DNA of 64,000 nucleotides from Alphaproteobacteria bacterium (GTDB lineage Bacteria; Pseudomonadota; Alphaproteobacteria; Sphingomonadales; Sphingomonadaceae), in NCBI GenBank assembly GCA_005883305.1, contig VBAC01000001.1, positions 248,001 through 312,000 on the forward strand. Reading direction: 5' to 3'. The translations under genes and the position numbers were made by a program. Under the pieces are notes generated by a model, which searched no databases, had not been told where the DNA came from, and saw only the letters and a list, made by a program, of their open reading frames with translations. Shown here one piece after another: positions 46,597 to 54,591 of the stretch (positions are counted from its first letter, which is position 1; each line of letters starts with the position of its first letter).

Positions 46597-48051
46597 ATGC
46601 CGGCCGGATCAGAACATCTCGACGTGCTGATCGTCGGTGCCGGCATTTCCGGTGTCGACGCCGCTTATCATCTGCAGACGCGCTGCCCCAGCAAATCCTA
46701 CGCGGTCCTGGAGGCGCGCGAGCGGATCGGCGGGACGTGGGACCTGTTCCGCTATCCCGGCATCCGCTCGGATTCGGATATGTATACTTTGGGCTTTCCG
46801 TTCCGTCCCTGGACGAGGGAGAAAGCGATCGCCGACGGGGCCGACATCCGCGACTATGTCGAGGAGACGGCGGCGGAGTTCGGCATCGACCGGCATATCC
46901 GCTTCGGCCACCGCGCCGTTAGCGCTTCCTGGTCGTCGGCAGACCGGCGCTGGACGGTGGAAGTGGAGGCGGGCGGGGAGCTGCGCATCCTCACCTGCGC
47001 CTTCCTGATGCTGTGCAGCGGCTATTACGATTACGAGCGGGGCTATCGGCCCCAATGGCCGGGCGAGAGCGACTATGGCGGCCGGATCGTTCATCCCCAG
47101 CACTGGCCCGAGGATCTGGACGTCGCCGGAAAGAAGGTGGTGGTGATCGGCAGCGGGGCGACGGCGGTGACCCTGGTCCCGGCGCTCGCCGAGACCGCCG
47201 CCCACGTCACCATGCTCCAGCGCTCGCCCTCCTACATCGTCGCGCGCCCCTCGCGCGACGGCATCGCCCGCTGGCTTCAGCGCCGGCTGCCGCTCAAAAC
47301 CGCCGACGGCCTCACGCGCTGGAAGAACGTGCTGCTCGGAATGTTCTTTTTCTCGCGCGCCCGCAAGCGGCCGGACAAGGTGAAGGCGCTGATCCTTCGC
47401 CTCGCGGCGGAGCAGCTCCCGCCCGGCTACGATCTCGGGCGCGACTTCACGCCCCGCTACAACCCTTGGGACCAGCGCGTGTGCCTGGTCCCCGACGGCG
47501 ATCTGTTCGCTGCGATGCGTGGCGGGACAGTGTCGATCGTCACCGATACGATTGCGCGCTTCACGCCGGACGGGCTGGAGCTGGGCTCGGGCGCCGAGCT
47601 TGACGCGGATATCGTCGTCACCGCGACCGGCCTGGTGATGAAGCTGCTCGGCGGAATCGCGCTCGAGGTGGACGGGGAGGCGGTCAACGTCGCGGATTGC
47701 TTCAGCTACAAGGGCATGATGCTGAGCGGCGTGCCCAACCTTGCGGTGACCTTCGGCTACACCAACGCCTCCTGGACCCTGAAATGCGACCTCACCTCGC
47801 GCAGCGTCTGCCGCTTGCTCAATCACATGGATCGGCACGGCTACGCGGTCTGCCTGCCGCGCCTCCCCGACGCCGGGATGGAGCGCCTGCCGATGCTCGA
47901 CTTCAGCTCGGGCTACGTGACCCGCGCCTCCGGCAGCCTGCCGAACCAGGGCGCGAGGCCGCCATGGCGAGTCCACCAGAATTATCTCAAGGACGTCGTC
48001 GCCATGCGCCTGAAGCCGATCGCGGACGAGGCGCTGGAGCTTCGGCGCTAG
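46597..48051 (+). CDS. Flavin-containing (Baeyer-Villiger type) monooxygenase
   Basis: 484 aa. FAD loop GAGISG (14-19), the type I Baeyer-Villiger fingerprint as YGGRIVHPQHWP (160-171, Tyr in place of Phe), and the NADPH loop GSGATA (185-190). It would insert oxygen next to a ketone or oxidise a hetero-atom, using NADPH. ATG 46597 is the likely start; the promoter must lie in the 168 bp shared with the divergent KaiC-like gene. The acyl-CoA dehydrogenases downstream suggest degradation of a lipid or terpenoid, which is inference. Confidence 0.88.
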   Translation: MPAGSEHLDVLIVGAGISGVDAAYHLQTRCPSKSYAVLEARERIGGTWDLFRYPGIRSDSDMYTLGFPFRPWTREKAIADGADIRDYVEETAAEFGIDRHIRFGHRAVSASWSSADRRWTVEVEAGGELRILTCAFLMLCSGYYDYERGYRPQWPGESDYGGRIVHPQHWPEDLDVAGKKVVVIGSGATAVTLVPALAETAAHVTMLQRSPSYIVARPSRDGIARWLQRRLPLKTADGLTRWKNVLLGMFFFSRARKRPDKVKALILRLAAEQLPPGYDLGRDFTPRYNPWDQRVCLVPDGDLFAAMRGGTVSIVTDTIARFTPDGLELGSGAELDADIVVTATGLVMKLLGGIALEVDGEAVNVADCFSYKGMMLSGVPNLAVTFGYTNASWTLKCDLTSRSVCRLLNHMDRHGYAVCLPRLPDAGMERLPMLDFSSGYVTRASGSLPNQGARPPWRVHQNYLKDVVAMRLKPIADEALELRR

Positions 48052-48078
48052 CTTGACTCCGGCCGCCGGGCACGGCAG

Positions 48079-48094
48079 TTGACGTTTACGTAAA
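48079..48094 (+). promoter_or_regulatory. LiuR-like operator (TTGACGTTTACGTAAA)
   Basis: A 16 bp palindrome TTnACGT-TT-ACGTnAA lies 15 bases before the first acyl-CoA dehydrogenase, touching its ribosome site AAGGAGAGG. As I recall it, the MerR-family regulator LiuR, which controls branched-chain amino acid and fatty acid oxidation, binds sites of this form. No liuR gene is in the window. Confidence 0.55.
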
Positions 48095-48108
48095 GGAGAG
48101 GTCGCGCC

Positions 48109-49272
48109 ATGGACGATCTGGACAAGTTTCGCCAAGAAACCCGCTTCTGGCTCGAGGCGAACTGCCCGCCCGAGATGCGCGAGCCGATGCGCGACGAGAG
48201 CGACGCCTGCTGGGGCGGCCGCAATCCGGTCTTCAAGAGCGACGCCCAGAAGAGCTGGATGGAGACGATGGCCGCGCGTGGCTGGACCGTGCCGGACTGG
48301 CCGGCCGATTATGGCGGCGGCGGCCTCTCGCCCGCCGAGGCCAAGATCCTGAAGCAGGAAATGGCGCGGATCGGCGCCCGCAATCCGCTGATGAGCTTCG
48401 GCATCTCGATGCTCGGCCCGGCCCTGCTCAAATACGGCACCGAGGAGCAGAAGAAGCATTATCTGCCGCAAATCGCCCGCGGCGAGATCCGCTGGTGCCA
48501 GGGCTATTCCGAGCCCGGCGCGGGCAGCGACCTCGCCTCCTTGCAGACCAAATGCGAAGACAAGGGCGATCACTGGCTCGTGAACGGCCAGAAGGTCTGG
48601 ACCAGCTATGCCGACAAGGCCGATTGGATCTTCTGCCTGGTCCGCACCGATCCGCAGGCGCCCAAGCATCAGGGGATCAGCTTCATCCTGTTCGATATGG
48701 CGAGCGAGGGCGTCTCGACCAAGCCGATTCTGCTCATCTCCGGCAATTCGCCCTTCTGCGAGACCTTCTTCGACGACGTGAAGGTGCCCAAGGACCAGGT
48801 GGTGGGCGAGGTCAACAAGGGCTGGGACGTCGCCAAATATCTGCTCGGCCACGAGCGCGAGATGATCTCGGGAATGGGCCTCGGCGGCCAGGGCGAGTCG
48901 CTCGGCGCCGCGCTCTCCGAGGCGCTGGCCGACGATCCGGTGCTTCGCGCCGACGTCGCGCGCTTCGACGTCGACCAGATGGCGTTCCGCGCGATGTCCG
49001 AGCGGTTCATCGACGAGCTGAAGGCCGGCCAGGCGCATCCGGCCCAGCCTTCGATGATGAAATATGCCGGGACCGAGCTCAACAAGGCGCGCCACGAGCT
49101 GGCGATGGCCGCCGGCGGCTCCGACGCGCTCGAATGGGAAAGCGAGCGCTCGCGCAAGGGCAAGGGCGCCCGCGAGTGGCTCAGGACCAAGGCCAATTCG
49201 ATCGAAGGCGGGACGAGTGAGATCCAGCTCGGGATCGTCGCGAAACGGATCCTGGAACTGCCTGGAGGGTGA
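48109..49272 (+). CDS. Acyl-CoA dehydrogenase, first of a pair
   Basis: 387 aa flavoenzyme. N-terminal helical domain, then RWCQGYSEPGAGSDLASLQT (family signature near residue 130), beta domain with NGQKVWTSYADKADWIF, and the C-terminal FAD/ETF helices ending IEGGTSEIQLGIVAKRILELPGG. It oxidises acyl-CoA to enoyl-CoA, passing electrons to ETF. The next gene is a second, shorter member; adjacent pairs of this kind often form alpha2-beta2 complexes in steroid and side-chain degradation. Confidence 0.92.
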   Translation: MDDLDKFRQETRFWLEANCPPEMREPMRDESDACWGGRNPVFKSDAQKSWMETMAARGWTVPDWPADYGGGGLSPAEAKILKQEMARIGARNPLMSFGISMLGPALLKYGTEEQKKHYLPQIARGEIRWCQGYSEPGAGSDLASLQTKCEDKGDHWLVNGQKVWTSYADKADWIFCLVRTDPQAPKHQGISFILFDMASEGVSTKPILLISGNSPFCETFFDDVKVPKDQVVGEVNKGWDVAKYLLGHEREMISGMGLGGQGESLGAALSEALADDPVLRADVARFDVDQMAFRAMSERFIDELKAGQAHPAQPSMMKYAGTELNKARHELAMAAGGSDALEWESERSRKGKGAREWLRTKANSIEGGTSEIQLGIVAKRILELPGG

Positions 49273-49293
49273 GTTGAGACGGCGATGCCAACT

Positions 49294-49448
49294 CCGTTCG
49301 TGTCGAGCCCTTCGACTGCCTGCAAGGCAGGCGCTCAGGGTAAACTTCGGCCGAAGGCCGAAGTCGAGACACCCCTTCGAGCGAAGGCGAGATCGAGGGC
49401 CTCGGCTGCGCTCGGCTGGGTCCCTCGACTTCGCTCGGGACGAACGGG
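49294..49448. repeat. Palindromic repeat, family D copy 2
   Basis: 155 bp starting CCGTTCGTGTCGAGCCCTTC and ending CTCGGGACGAACGGG. Internal hairpin CTTCGGCCGAAGGCCGAAG. It is the intergenic counterpart of the element inside murB. It fills the gap between the paired acyl-CoA dehydrogenase genes. Confidence 0.9.
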
Positions 49449-49484
49449 TTTCACATTTCCAGGATCATACGGAGACGCGCTGAT

Positions 49485-50600
49485 ATGCCGCTCTATCTCA
49501 ACGACGATCAGGCGATGCTTCGCGACAGCGCGCGCGACTTCATGGCCGCCGAAGGCGCGATCGCAAAGCAGCTTCGCCACTGGCGCGACAAGGGCTGCAA
49601 GGACGGCTTCGGCCACGGCCTGTGGAGGCAGTTCGGCGAGATGGGCTTCACCGGCATATTGATCGGCGAGGCGGACGGCGGCCTCGGCCTCGGCCATGTC
49701 GAGGCGGGGATCGTGCTCGAGGAGATCGGGCGCAACCTGACGCCTTCGCCCTTCCTCACGACGGCGATCGCCTTCGTCGAGGCGCTGAAGGGCACGGCGG
49801 CGCGCGAGCGCTGGTATCCCGGAATCCTCGCCGGGGAGACGGTCGCCGCGCTCGCCGTGGACGAGGGGCCGAAGCACCGTCCCGAGGCGATCGAGATGCA
49901 CGCCGAGCGCTCCGGCAACGGCTTCAGCCTGACGGGCCGCAAGCAATTCGTGGTTCAGGGGGCCTCGGCCGATGTAACGCTGGTGGCGGCGCAGACCGAC
50001 GAGGGGCTGACCCTGTTCGCGGTCGAGAAGGATGCCAGGGGTCTCGACGTCGAGGGCGTCCGGCTCGCGGATTCGAGCATCGGCGCCCGGCTGACCTTCG
50101 ACGACGTGACGGTCGATGCCGACGCGGTGATCGGCGAGGTTGGGGGCGGCGCCGAGATTCTCGACCGCGCCCTCCACGCCGGCCGCACCGGCGCGGCGGC
50201 CGAGCTGGTCGGCGTAGGCTCGGCGTCGATGGACATGACGGTCGACTATCTCAGGCAGCGCAAACAGTTCGGACGCCTCATCGGAGAGTTCCAGGCCCTG
50301 CAGTTCCGCGCCGCGCATCTCTATTCCGAGCTGGAGATCGCCCGAGCGGCCACGCTCAAGGCGCAGCAATTGCTCGACGAGGACAGCGAAGACGCCGAGG
50401 CGATGGTCTCGGTCGCCAAGGCCAAGGCCGGCCGCGCCTCTCAGCTCGCCGTCCAGGAGGGCGTGCAGATGCACGGCGGCATCGGCATGACCGACGAATA
50501 TGATATCGGCCTCTACATGAAGCGCGATCGGGTGCTGAATGAGCTGTTCGGGGATCCGGCCTATCATGCGGACAAGCTGGCGCGGATGAAGGGGTACTGA
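49485..50600 (+). CDS. Acyl-CoA dehydrogenase, second of a pair
   Basis: 371 aa. Shorter and more diverged than its neighbours: the usual signature around residue 125 reads LAVDEGPKHRPEAIEM instead of TEPxAGSD, while DYLRQRKQFGRLIGEFQALQFRAAHLYSELE and VQMHGGIGMTDEYDIGLYMKR are clear. It probably forms a heteromeric enzyme with the preceding protein, in which only one subunit is fully catalytic. ATG 49485 follows GGAGACGCGCTGAT. Confidence 0.88.
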   Translation: MPLYLNDDQAMLRDSARDFMAAEGAIAKQLRHWRDKGCKDGFGHGLWRQFGEMGFTGILIGEADGGLGLGHVEAGIVLEEIGRNLTPSPFLTTAIAFVEALKGTAARERWYPGILAGETVAALAVDEGPKHRPEAIEMHAERSGNGFSLTGRKQFVVQGASADVTLVAAQTDEGLTLFAVEKDARGLDVEGVRLADSSIGARLTFDDVTVDADAVIGEVGGGAEILDRALHAGRTGAAAELVGVGSASMDMTVDYLRQRKQFGRLIGEFQALQFRAAHLYSELEIARAATLKAQQLLDEDSEDAEAMVSVAKAKAGRASQLAVQEGVQMHGGIGMTDEYDIGLYMKRDRVLNELFGDPAYHADKLARMKGY

Positions 50601-50604
50601 AATC

Positions 50605-50722
50605 CCCTCTCCCCGCCGGGGAGAGGGTTAGGGAGAGGGGGAGTCCCTCGCTGAAACCAGTGGCCGGGGTGATGCTCTGACTCCCCCTCTCCCCGGCCCT
50701 CTCCCCGGAGGGGAGAGGGAGG
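50605..50722. repeat. Palindromic repeat, family A copy
   Basis: CCCCTCTCCCCGCCGGGGAG at the left and the inverse CTCTCCCCGGAGGGGAGAGGG at the right (split as CCCTCTCCCC / GGAGGGGAGAGGG), with inner GGGGGAGTC / GACTCCCCC arms. Its right edge gives AGAGGGAGGAAACA in front of ATG 50728, so it also serves as the ribosome site of the third acyl-CoA dehydrogenase. Confidence 0.88.
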
Positions 50723-50727
50723 AAACA

Positions 50728-51870
50728 ATGCCCCTCGACCCCGAGACCTTCGATGCACTGATCGACACGGTCCGCCGCTTCGTCGCCGGGCGGCTTCGGC
50801 CGCTGGAGGCGCGGGTCGCCGAGGAGGACGAGGTCCCCGCCGAGATCGTCGCCGAGATGCGGGAGATGGGGCTGTTCGGCCTGTCCATTCCCGAGGAGTT
50901 TGGCGGGCTCGGACTCACCATGAGCGAGGAAGTGCGGGTCGCGCTCGAGTTCGGGAGGACGACTCCGGCTTTCCGCTCGGTGTTCGGCACCAATGTCGGG
51001 ATCGGCAGCCAGGGGCTGGTGATGGCCGGCAGCGAGGCGCAGAAGCGCGAATGGCTGCCGAGGATCGCCTCCGGCGAAATCGTCACCAGCTTCGCGCTGA
51101 CCGAGCCCGGCGCCGGCTCCGACGGCGCCTCCGTCCAGACCCGAGCCGTTCGCGATGGCGACGTCTATTGCCTCTCCGGCAGCAAGCGCTTCATCACCAA
51201 TGCCGACAAGGCCTCGCTCTTCACGGTGATGGCGCGCACCGGCGGGGAGGGGGCGGGGGGCGTTACCGCTTTCCTCGTGCCCGCAGGCCTGCCCGGCCTC
51301 GGCATCGGAAGACCTGAGAAGAAGATGGGCCAGCAGGGCGCCCATGTCTGCGACGTCAATTTCGACGAAACGCCGGTTCCGGCCGCCAACCGTCTGGGCG
51401 CGGAAGGCGAGGGCTTCAAGATCGCGATGCGCGTCCTCGACCGCGGCCGGCTGCACATTTCCGCGGTCTGCGTGGGCGTCGCCGAGCGGCTGATCGCCGA
51501 CGCCGTCGCTTATGCCGTCGAGCGCAGGCAATTCGGCAAGGCGCTGTCGGATTTCCAGCTGATCCAGGCGATGATCGCGGACAGCAAGACCGAGGCGATG
51601 GCGGCGAAGGCGCTGGTGATGGAGGCGGCGGCGCTCAAGGACGAAGGCAAGCCGATCACGCTCGAGGCGGCGGCGGCCAAATATTTCGCCAGCGAGATGG
51701 TCGGCCGGGTCGCCGACCGCGCGGTGCAGATTTTCGGCGGCGCGGGCTACATCGCCGATTACGGCATCGAGCGCCTCTACCGCGACGTCCGCCTGTTCCG
51801 GATCTACGAAGGCACAAGCCAGATCCAGCAGCTGGTCATCGCGCGCGAAACGATCAAAGCCGGCGGCTGA
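50728..51870 (+). CDS. Acyl-CoA dehydrogenase
   Basis: 380 aa with all family parts: LPRIASGEIVTSFALTEPGA near residue 120, GSKRFITNADKASLFTVMAR, QFGKALSDFQLIQAMIADSK, the helix with AVQIFGGAGYIADYGIERLYRD, and catalytic-Glu region IYEGTSQIQQLVIARE near the end. Likely a homotetrameric short/medium-chain enzyme. Start ATG 50728 uses the repeat-borne ribosome site. Confidence 0.93.
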   Translation: MPLDPETFDALIDTVRRFVAGRLRPLEARVAEEDEVPAEIVAEMREMGLFGLSIPEEFGGLGLTMSEEVRVALEFGRTTPAFRSVFGTNVGIGSQGLVMAGSEAQKREWLPRIASGEIVTSFALTEPGAGSDGASVQTRAVRDGDVYCLSGSKRFITNADKASLFTVMARTGGEGAGGVTAFLVPAGLPGLGIGRPEKKMGQQGAHVCDVNFDETPVPAANRLGAEGEGFKIAMRVLDRGRLHISAVCVGVAERLIADAVAYAVERRQFGKALSDFQLIQAMIADSKTEAMAAKALVMEAAALKDEGKPITLEAAAAKYFASEMVGRVADRAVQIFGGAGYIADYGIERLYRDVRLFRIYEGTSQIQQLVIARETIKAGG

Positions 51871-51874
51871 ATCC

Positions 51875-51990
51875 CGTCATTGCGAGGAGCCCTTCGACGC
51901 CGCCTGCGGCGGCGCTCAGGATAAACTGCCGCTCCGCGGCAGCGACGCGGCAATCCAGTTCTGGATTGCTTCGCTTCGCTCGCAATGACG
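51875..51990. repeat. Family C palindrome with a family D core nested in it
   Basis: The outer parts (GTCATTGCGAGGAGC at the left, CGACGCGGCAATCCAG..CTGGATTGC..CGCAATGAC at the right) match the family C copy at 36463. Between GAGGAG and CGACGCGG lies CCCTTCGACGCCGCC..GCTCAGGATAAACTGCC, which matches the left half of family D. It is thus one repeat inserted in another. Confidence 0.85.
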
Positions 51991-51991
51991 A

Positions 51992-52381
51992 TTAGGGCCG
52001 GGCGCGCTTCAACAGCACGTTGAGCTGCGCCGCCGCGATCGGCCTGGAGCGGTGCCCTTGCCAGGCGTGCGCCTCGACATTGGCGACCCGCTTTCCGAGG
52101 CGGGTGACGGTGGCCGCGGCGACCGTCTCGCGCTGCGTGCCGCCGCGCATGAACTGCACGGTGACGTTGATCGGCTTGACCACCGCCTTGTCCGTCCCCA
52201 GCGCCTCGTAAAGCGCGCCGAAGGCGGCGAATTCGAGCAGGCCGGCGATCGCTCCGCCGTGAAGATAGCCGGGACGGCCGAGCACGACGTCGGCGAACGG
52301 CATGACGAATTGCAGCTCGCCGTCCTCGGCCCGTTGGGTGCGGATTCCGAGATATTCGGCATAAGGGGGCAGCAGGTTCAT
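51992..52381 (-). CDS. PaaI-type hotdog thioesterase
   Basis: 129 aa single hotdog domain. The family motif is GRPGYLHGGAIAGLLEFAAFGAL near residue 48 (HGG active-site turn). It would hydrolyse a small acyl-CoA or aryl-CoA. The start at ATG 52381 overlaps the mtnP stop (ATGA), so both form an operon. The longer N-terminus up to 52444 lies in mtnP and is rejected. Confidence 0.8.
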   Translation of the reverse strand: MNLLPPYAEYLGIRTQRAEDGELQFVMPFADVVLGRPGYLHGGAIAGLLEFAAFGALYEALGTDKAVVKPINVTVQFMRGGTQRETVAAATVTRLGKRVANVEAHAWQGHRSRPIAAAQLNVLLKRARP

Positions 52382-53250
52382 CGCGGCGCGCCTAGGGCAC
52401 GTCGGCAGATGGCGTCCAGCCTTGCCGCCATCGCCGGATCGCATGCTTGCGGATCGGTGATGATCGCGCCGTCAAGCGCGGTGTCGATCGGCGAGGGCGC
52501 GCGCGCCTTCGGCAACCGCCGCGCAAGCTCGAGGATCAGGCCGCGGGCCGTGGCGGCGTTGGCGTGGAGGCGCTCGACGATCTCGGCGACGCCGGCTTCC
52601 TTGCCGTCCCGCCAGCAATCATAATCGGTGACCATGCAGACCGAGGCATAGGGCAGCTCGGCCTCGCGGGCGAGCCGCGCTTCGGGCATCCCGGTCATCC
52701 CGATCACGTCGCCGCCCCATGAGCGGTAAAGCCGGCTCTCGGCTCGGGTCGAGAATTGCGGGCCTTCGATGGCGACATAGGAGCCGTCCCGCGCGACCTC
52801 GGCGCCAGCGGCCTCCGCGGCGTCGGCGGCGAGCGACGAGAGGCGCGGACAGGTGGGGTCGGCCAGCGAGACGTGGGCGACGAGACCGGGGCCGAAGAAG
52901 CTGTTCTCACGGGCGACGGTGCGGTCGATATATTGGTCGACGACGACGAACCGGCCCGGCGGCAATTCCTCCCGCAGCGAGCCGACCGCGGAGATGGCGA
53001 GAAGATCGGTGCAGCCGGCGCGCTTCAGCGCATCGATATTGGCGCGGAAGTTGAGGCCGCCCGGCGGAATGCGGTGGCCGCGGCCGTGACGGGGGAGGAA
53101 GACGAATCTCACGCCCTCGATCCGCCCGATCAGCAATTCGTCGGACGGCGCCCCCCAGGGCGTCTCGACAGCGATCCACTGCGAATCCTCGAGCGCGTCC
53201 ATGCTGTAGAGGCCGGAGCCGCCGATGATACCGATCGTCCATTCGCTCAT
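52378..53250 (-). CDS. mtnP: S-methyl-5'-thioadenosine phosphorylase
   Basis: 290 aa purine-nucleoside phosphorylase fold. Phosphate and base sites are seen in GIIGGSGLY, RHGRGHRIPPGGLNFRANIDAL, DQYIDRT and, for MTA recognition, MVTDYDCWRDG near residue 215. It splits methylthioadenosine in methionine salvage. ATG 53250 (MSEWTIGIIGGSG) is the start; the upstream part of the frame runs through a repeat. Confidence 0.93.
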   Translation of the reverse strand: MSEWTIGIIGGSGLYSMDALEDSQWIAVETPWGAPSDELLIGRIEGVRFVFLPRHGRGHRIPPGGLNFRANIDALKRAGCTDLLAISAVGSLREELPPGRFVVVDQYIDRTVARENSFFGPGLVAHVSLADPTCPRLSSLAADAAEAAGAEVARDGSYVAIEGPQFSTRAESRLYRSWGGDVIGMTGMPEARLAREAELPYASVCMVTDYDCWRDGKEAGVAEIVERLHANAATARGLILELARRLPKARAPSPIDTALDGAIITDPQACDPAMAARLDAICRRALGAPR

Positions 53251-53290
53251 GACGGCGTTAGAGCGCAGGGAAGGGGGCCTGTCGAGACTT

Positions 53291-53400
53291 AGCCCCTCCC
53301 CTTGATGGGGAGGGGTTGCGTTGGGGTGGCGTCTCCGAAAATGCACCGCCTTTCATTGACGTTCACCCCCACCCCGACCTCCCCCATCAAGGGGGAGGGA
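53291..53400. repeat. Palindromic repeat, family A-like, between mtnP and glycerate kinase
   Basis: GCCCCTCCCCTTGATGGGGAGGGG at the left and CCTCCCCCATCAAGGGGGAGGG at the right (each a hairpin and inverse of the other), with inner TTGGGGTGG / CCACCCC arms. Its right end overlaps the last codons and the stop of the glycerate kinase gene on the minus strand. Confidence 0.85.
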
Positions 53401-54538
53401 GTCGGCCGACAAGGATGATCCGCAAGTCGCTGACGTTGGTCCCGGTCGGGCCGGTGACGAACAGATCGGCCACGGAGGCAGCGTTGTTGCCCAGGAGCGC
53501 GGCCCCGCCGTCGGCGCGCGCGGCGATGAAGGCGCCGGCCGCATCGCTCGTCCCGTCGAGACCGTCGCTGTCCCCGGCGAGACCGATTATGTCGTCGCTG
53601 CCATCCAGCGCCAGGCTCGCGGCGAGCGCATATTCGGTGTTGGGACCGCCCCGTCCCGAGCCGGTCACCGTGACGGTGAGCTCGCCGCCGGAGATCAGCG
53701 CGGTCCCGGGCGGCGCCTTCAGCGCCATTCGCGCATGGCTACGGCCGACATCGCGGGCCTCGCCGGTGCACTGGCCGAGCAGGAGCGGGCGGTAACCGAG
53801 CCGCTTCGCCTCCGCCGCCACGGCGCGCAATGCGTCTTCCGCATTGGCGACGATCCGGAATTTACCGTCGACCTGCTTCGGAGTCTCAGAGAGCGCCGCG
53901 TCGAGCCCGTGCCGCTCGAGGATCGCACGGGCCTCCGCGATGGTGGTGGGATCGGCAAGGGTGGGGCCGGAGCCGATGTCCTCAGGGCGGCCGGTCACAT
54001 CGGAGATGGCGAGCGTGATGAGCCGGGCCGGCGTGGCGGCGAGGGCAAGGCGGCCGCCCTTGATCCGGGAGACGTGGCGGCGGACGCAGTTGATCTCCGC
54101 TATTGGCGCTCCCGATCGCAGCAGGGCCGCAGTCAGCGCCTGCTTGTCCGCGAGCGTCATCCCCCCGGCCGGGACACAAGCGAGCGCCGAGGCGCCGCCG
54201 CTCAGCAGGACGAGGACCAGATCGTCCGCCTTCGCTTCCCCGGCGAGCGCGAGCAGGCGCTCGGCCGCCGCGACGCTGACCTGATCCGGAACGGGGTGGC
54301 CGGCGTGCAGCAATTCGATCCGGCGAAGACCGGCCTCCACGCCGTGCGGAACGACCGCCACGCCCGCCGCATCGCGGTAATGCGCCTCGGCGACCATCGC
54401 CATCTCGCCCGCCGCCTTACCGATCGCCAGCACGATATTGCGGCCGCGCCCCGCCTCCGGCAGATGCGCCGGCAGCACGCGCCGCGGGTGGCAGGCGGCG
54501 ATCCCGGCCTGGAACATCTGCACGAGATGGTCTCTCAT
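53387..54538 (-). CDS. Glycerate 2-kinase (MOFRL/DUF4147 type)
   Basis: 383 aa. The N-terminal DUF4147 domain has LAIGKAAGEMAMVAE and VLLSGGASAL with the phosphate loop; the C-terminal MOFRL domain has LISGGELTVTVTGSGRGGPNTEYAL near residue 280. It phosphorylates D-glycerate to 2-phosphoglycerate. Start ATG 54538 (MRDHLVQMFQAGI). The stop codon and last residues (GRLPPP) are provided by a repeat. Confidence 0.88.
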   Translation of the reverse strand: MRDHLVQMFQAGIAACHPRRVLPAHLPEAGRGRNIVLAIGKAAGEMAMVAEAHYRDAAGVAVVPHGVEAGLRRIELLHAGHPVPDQVSVAAAERLLALAGEAKADDLVLVLLSGGASALACVPAGGMTLADKQALTAALLRSGAPIAEINCVRRHVSRIKGGRLALAATPARLITLAISDVTGRPEDIGSGPTLADPTTIAEARAILERHGLDAALSETPKQVDGKFRIVANAEDALRAVAAEAKRLGYRPLLLGQCTGEARDVGRSHARMALKAPPGTALISGGELTVTVTGSGRGGPNTEYALAASLALDGSDDIIGLAGDSDGLDGTSDAAGAFIAARADGGAALLGNNAASVADLFVTGPTGTNVSDLRIILVGRLPPP

Positions 54539-54591
54539 CGGCTCTGGTTGTCGCCGTCCGGGCCGGTTAGCACAAGGCGGTGGCGAGGCGA

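Noticed and set aside
52382-52444. Longer N-terminus of the thioesterase
   Set aside because: It would overlap mtnP by more than 60 bp, while ATG 52381 gives the ATGA overlap used throughout the window.
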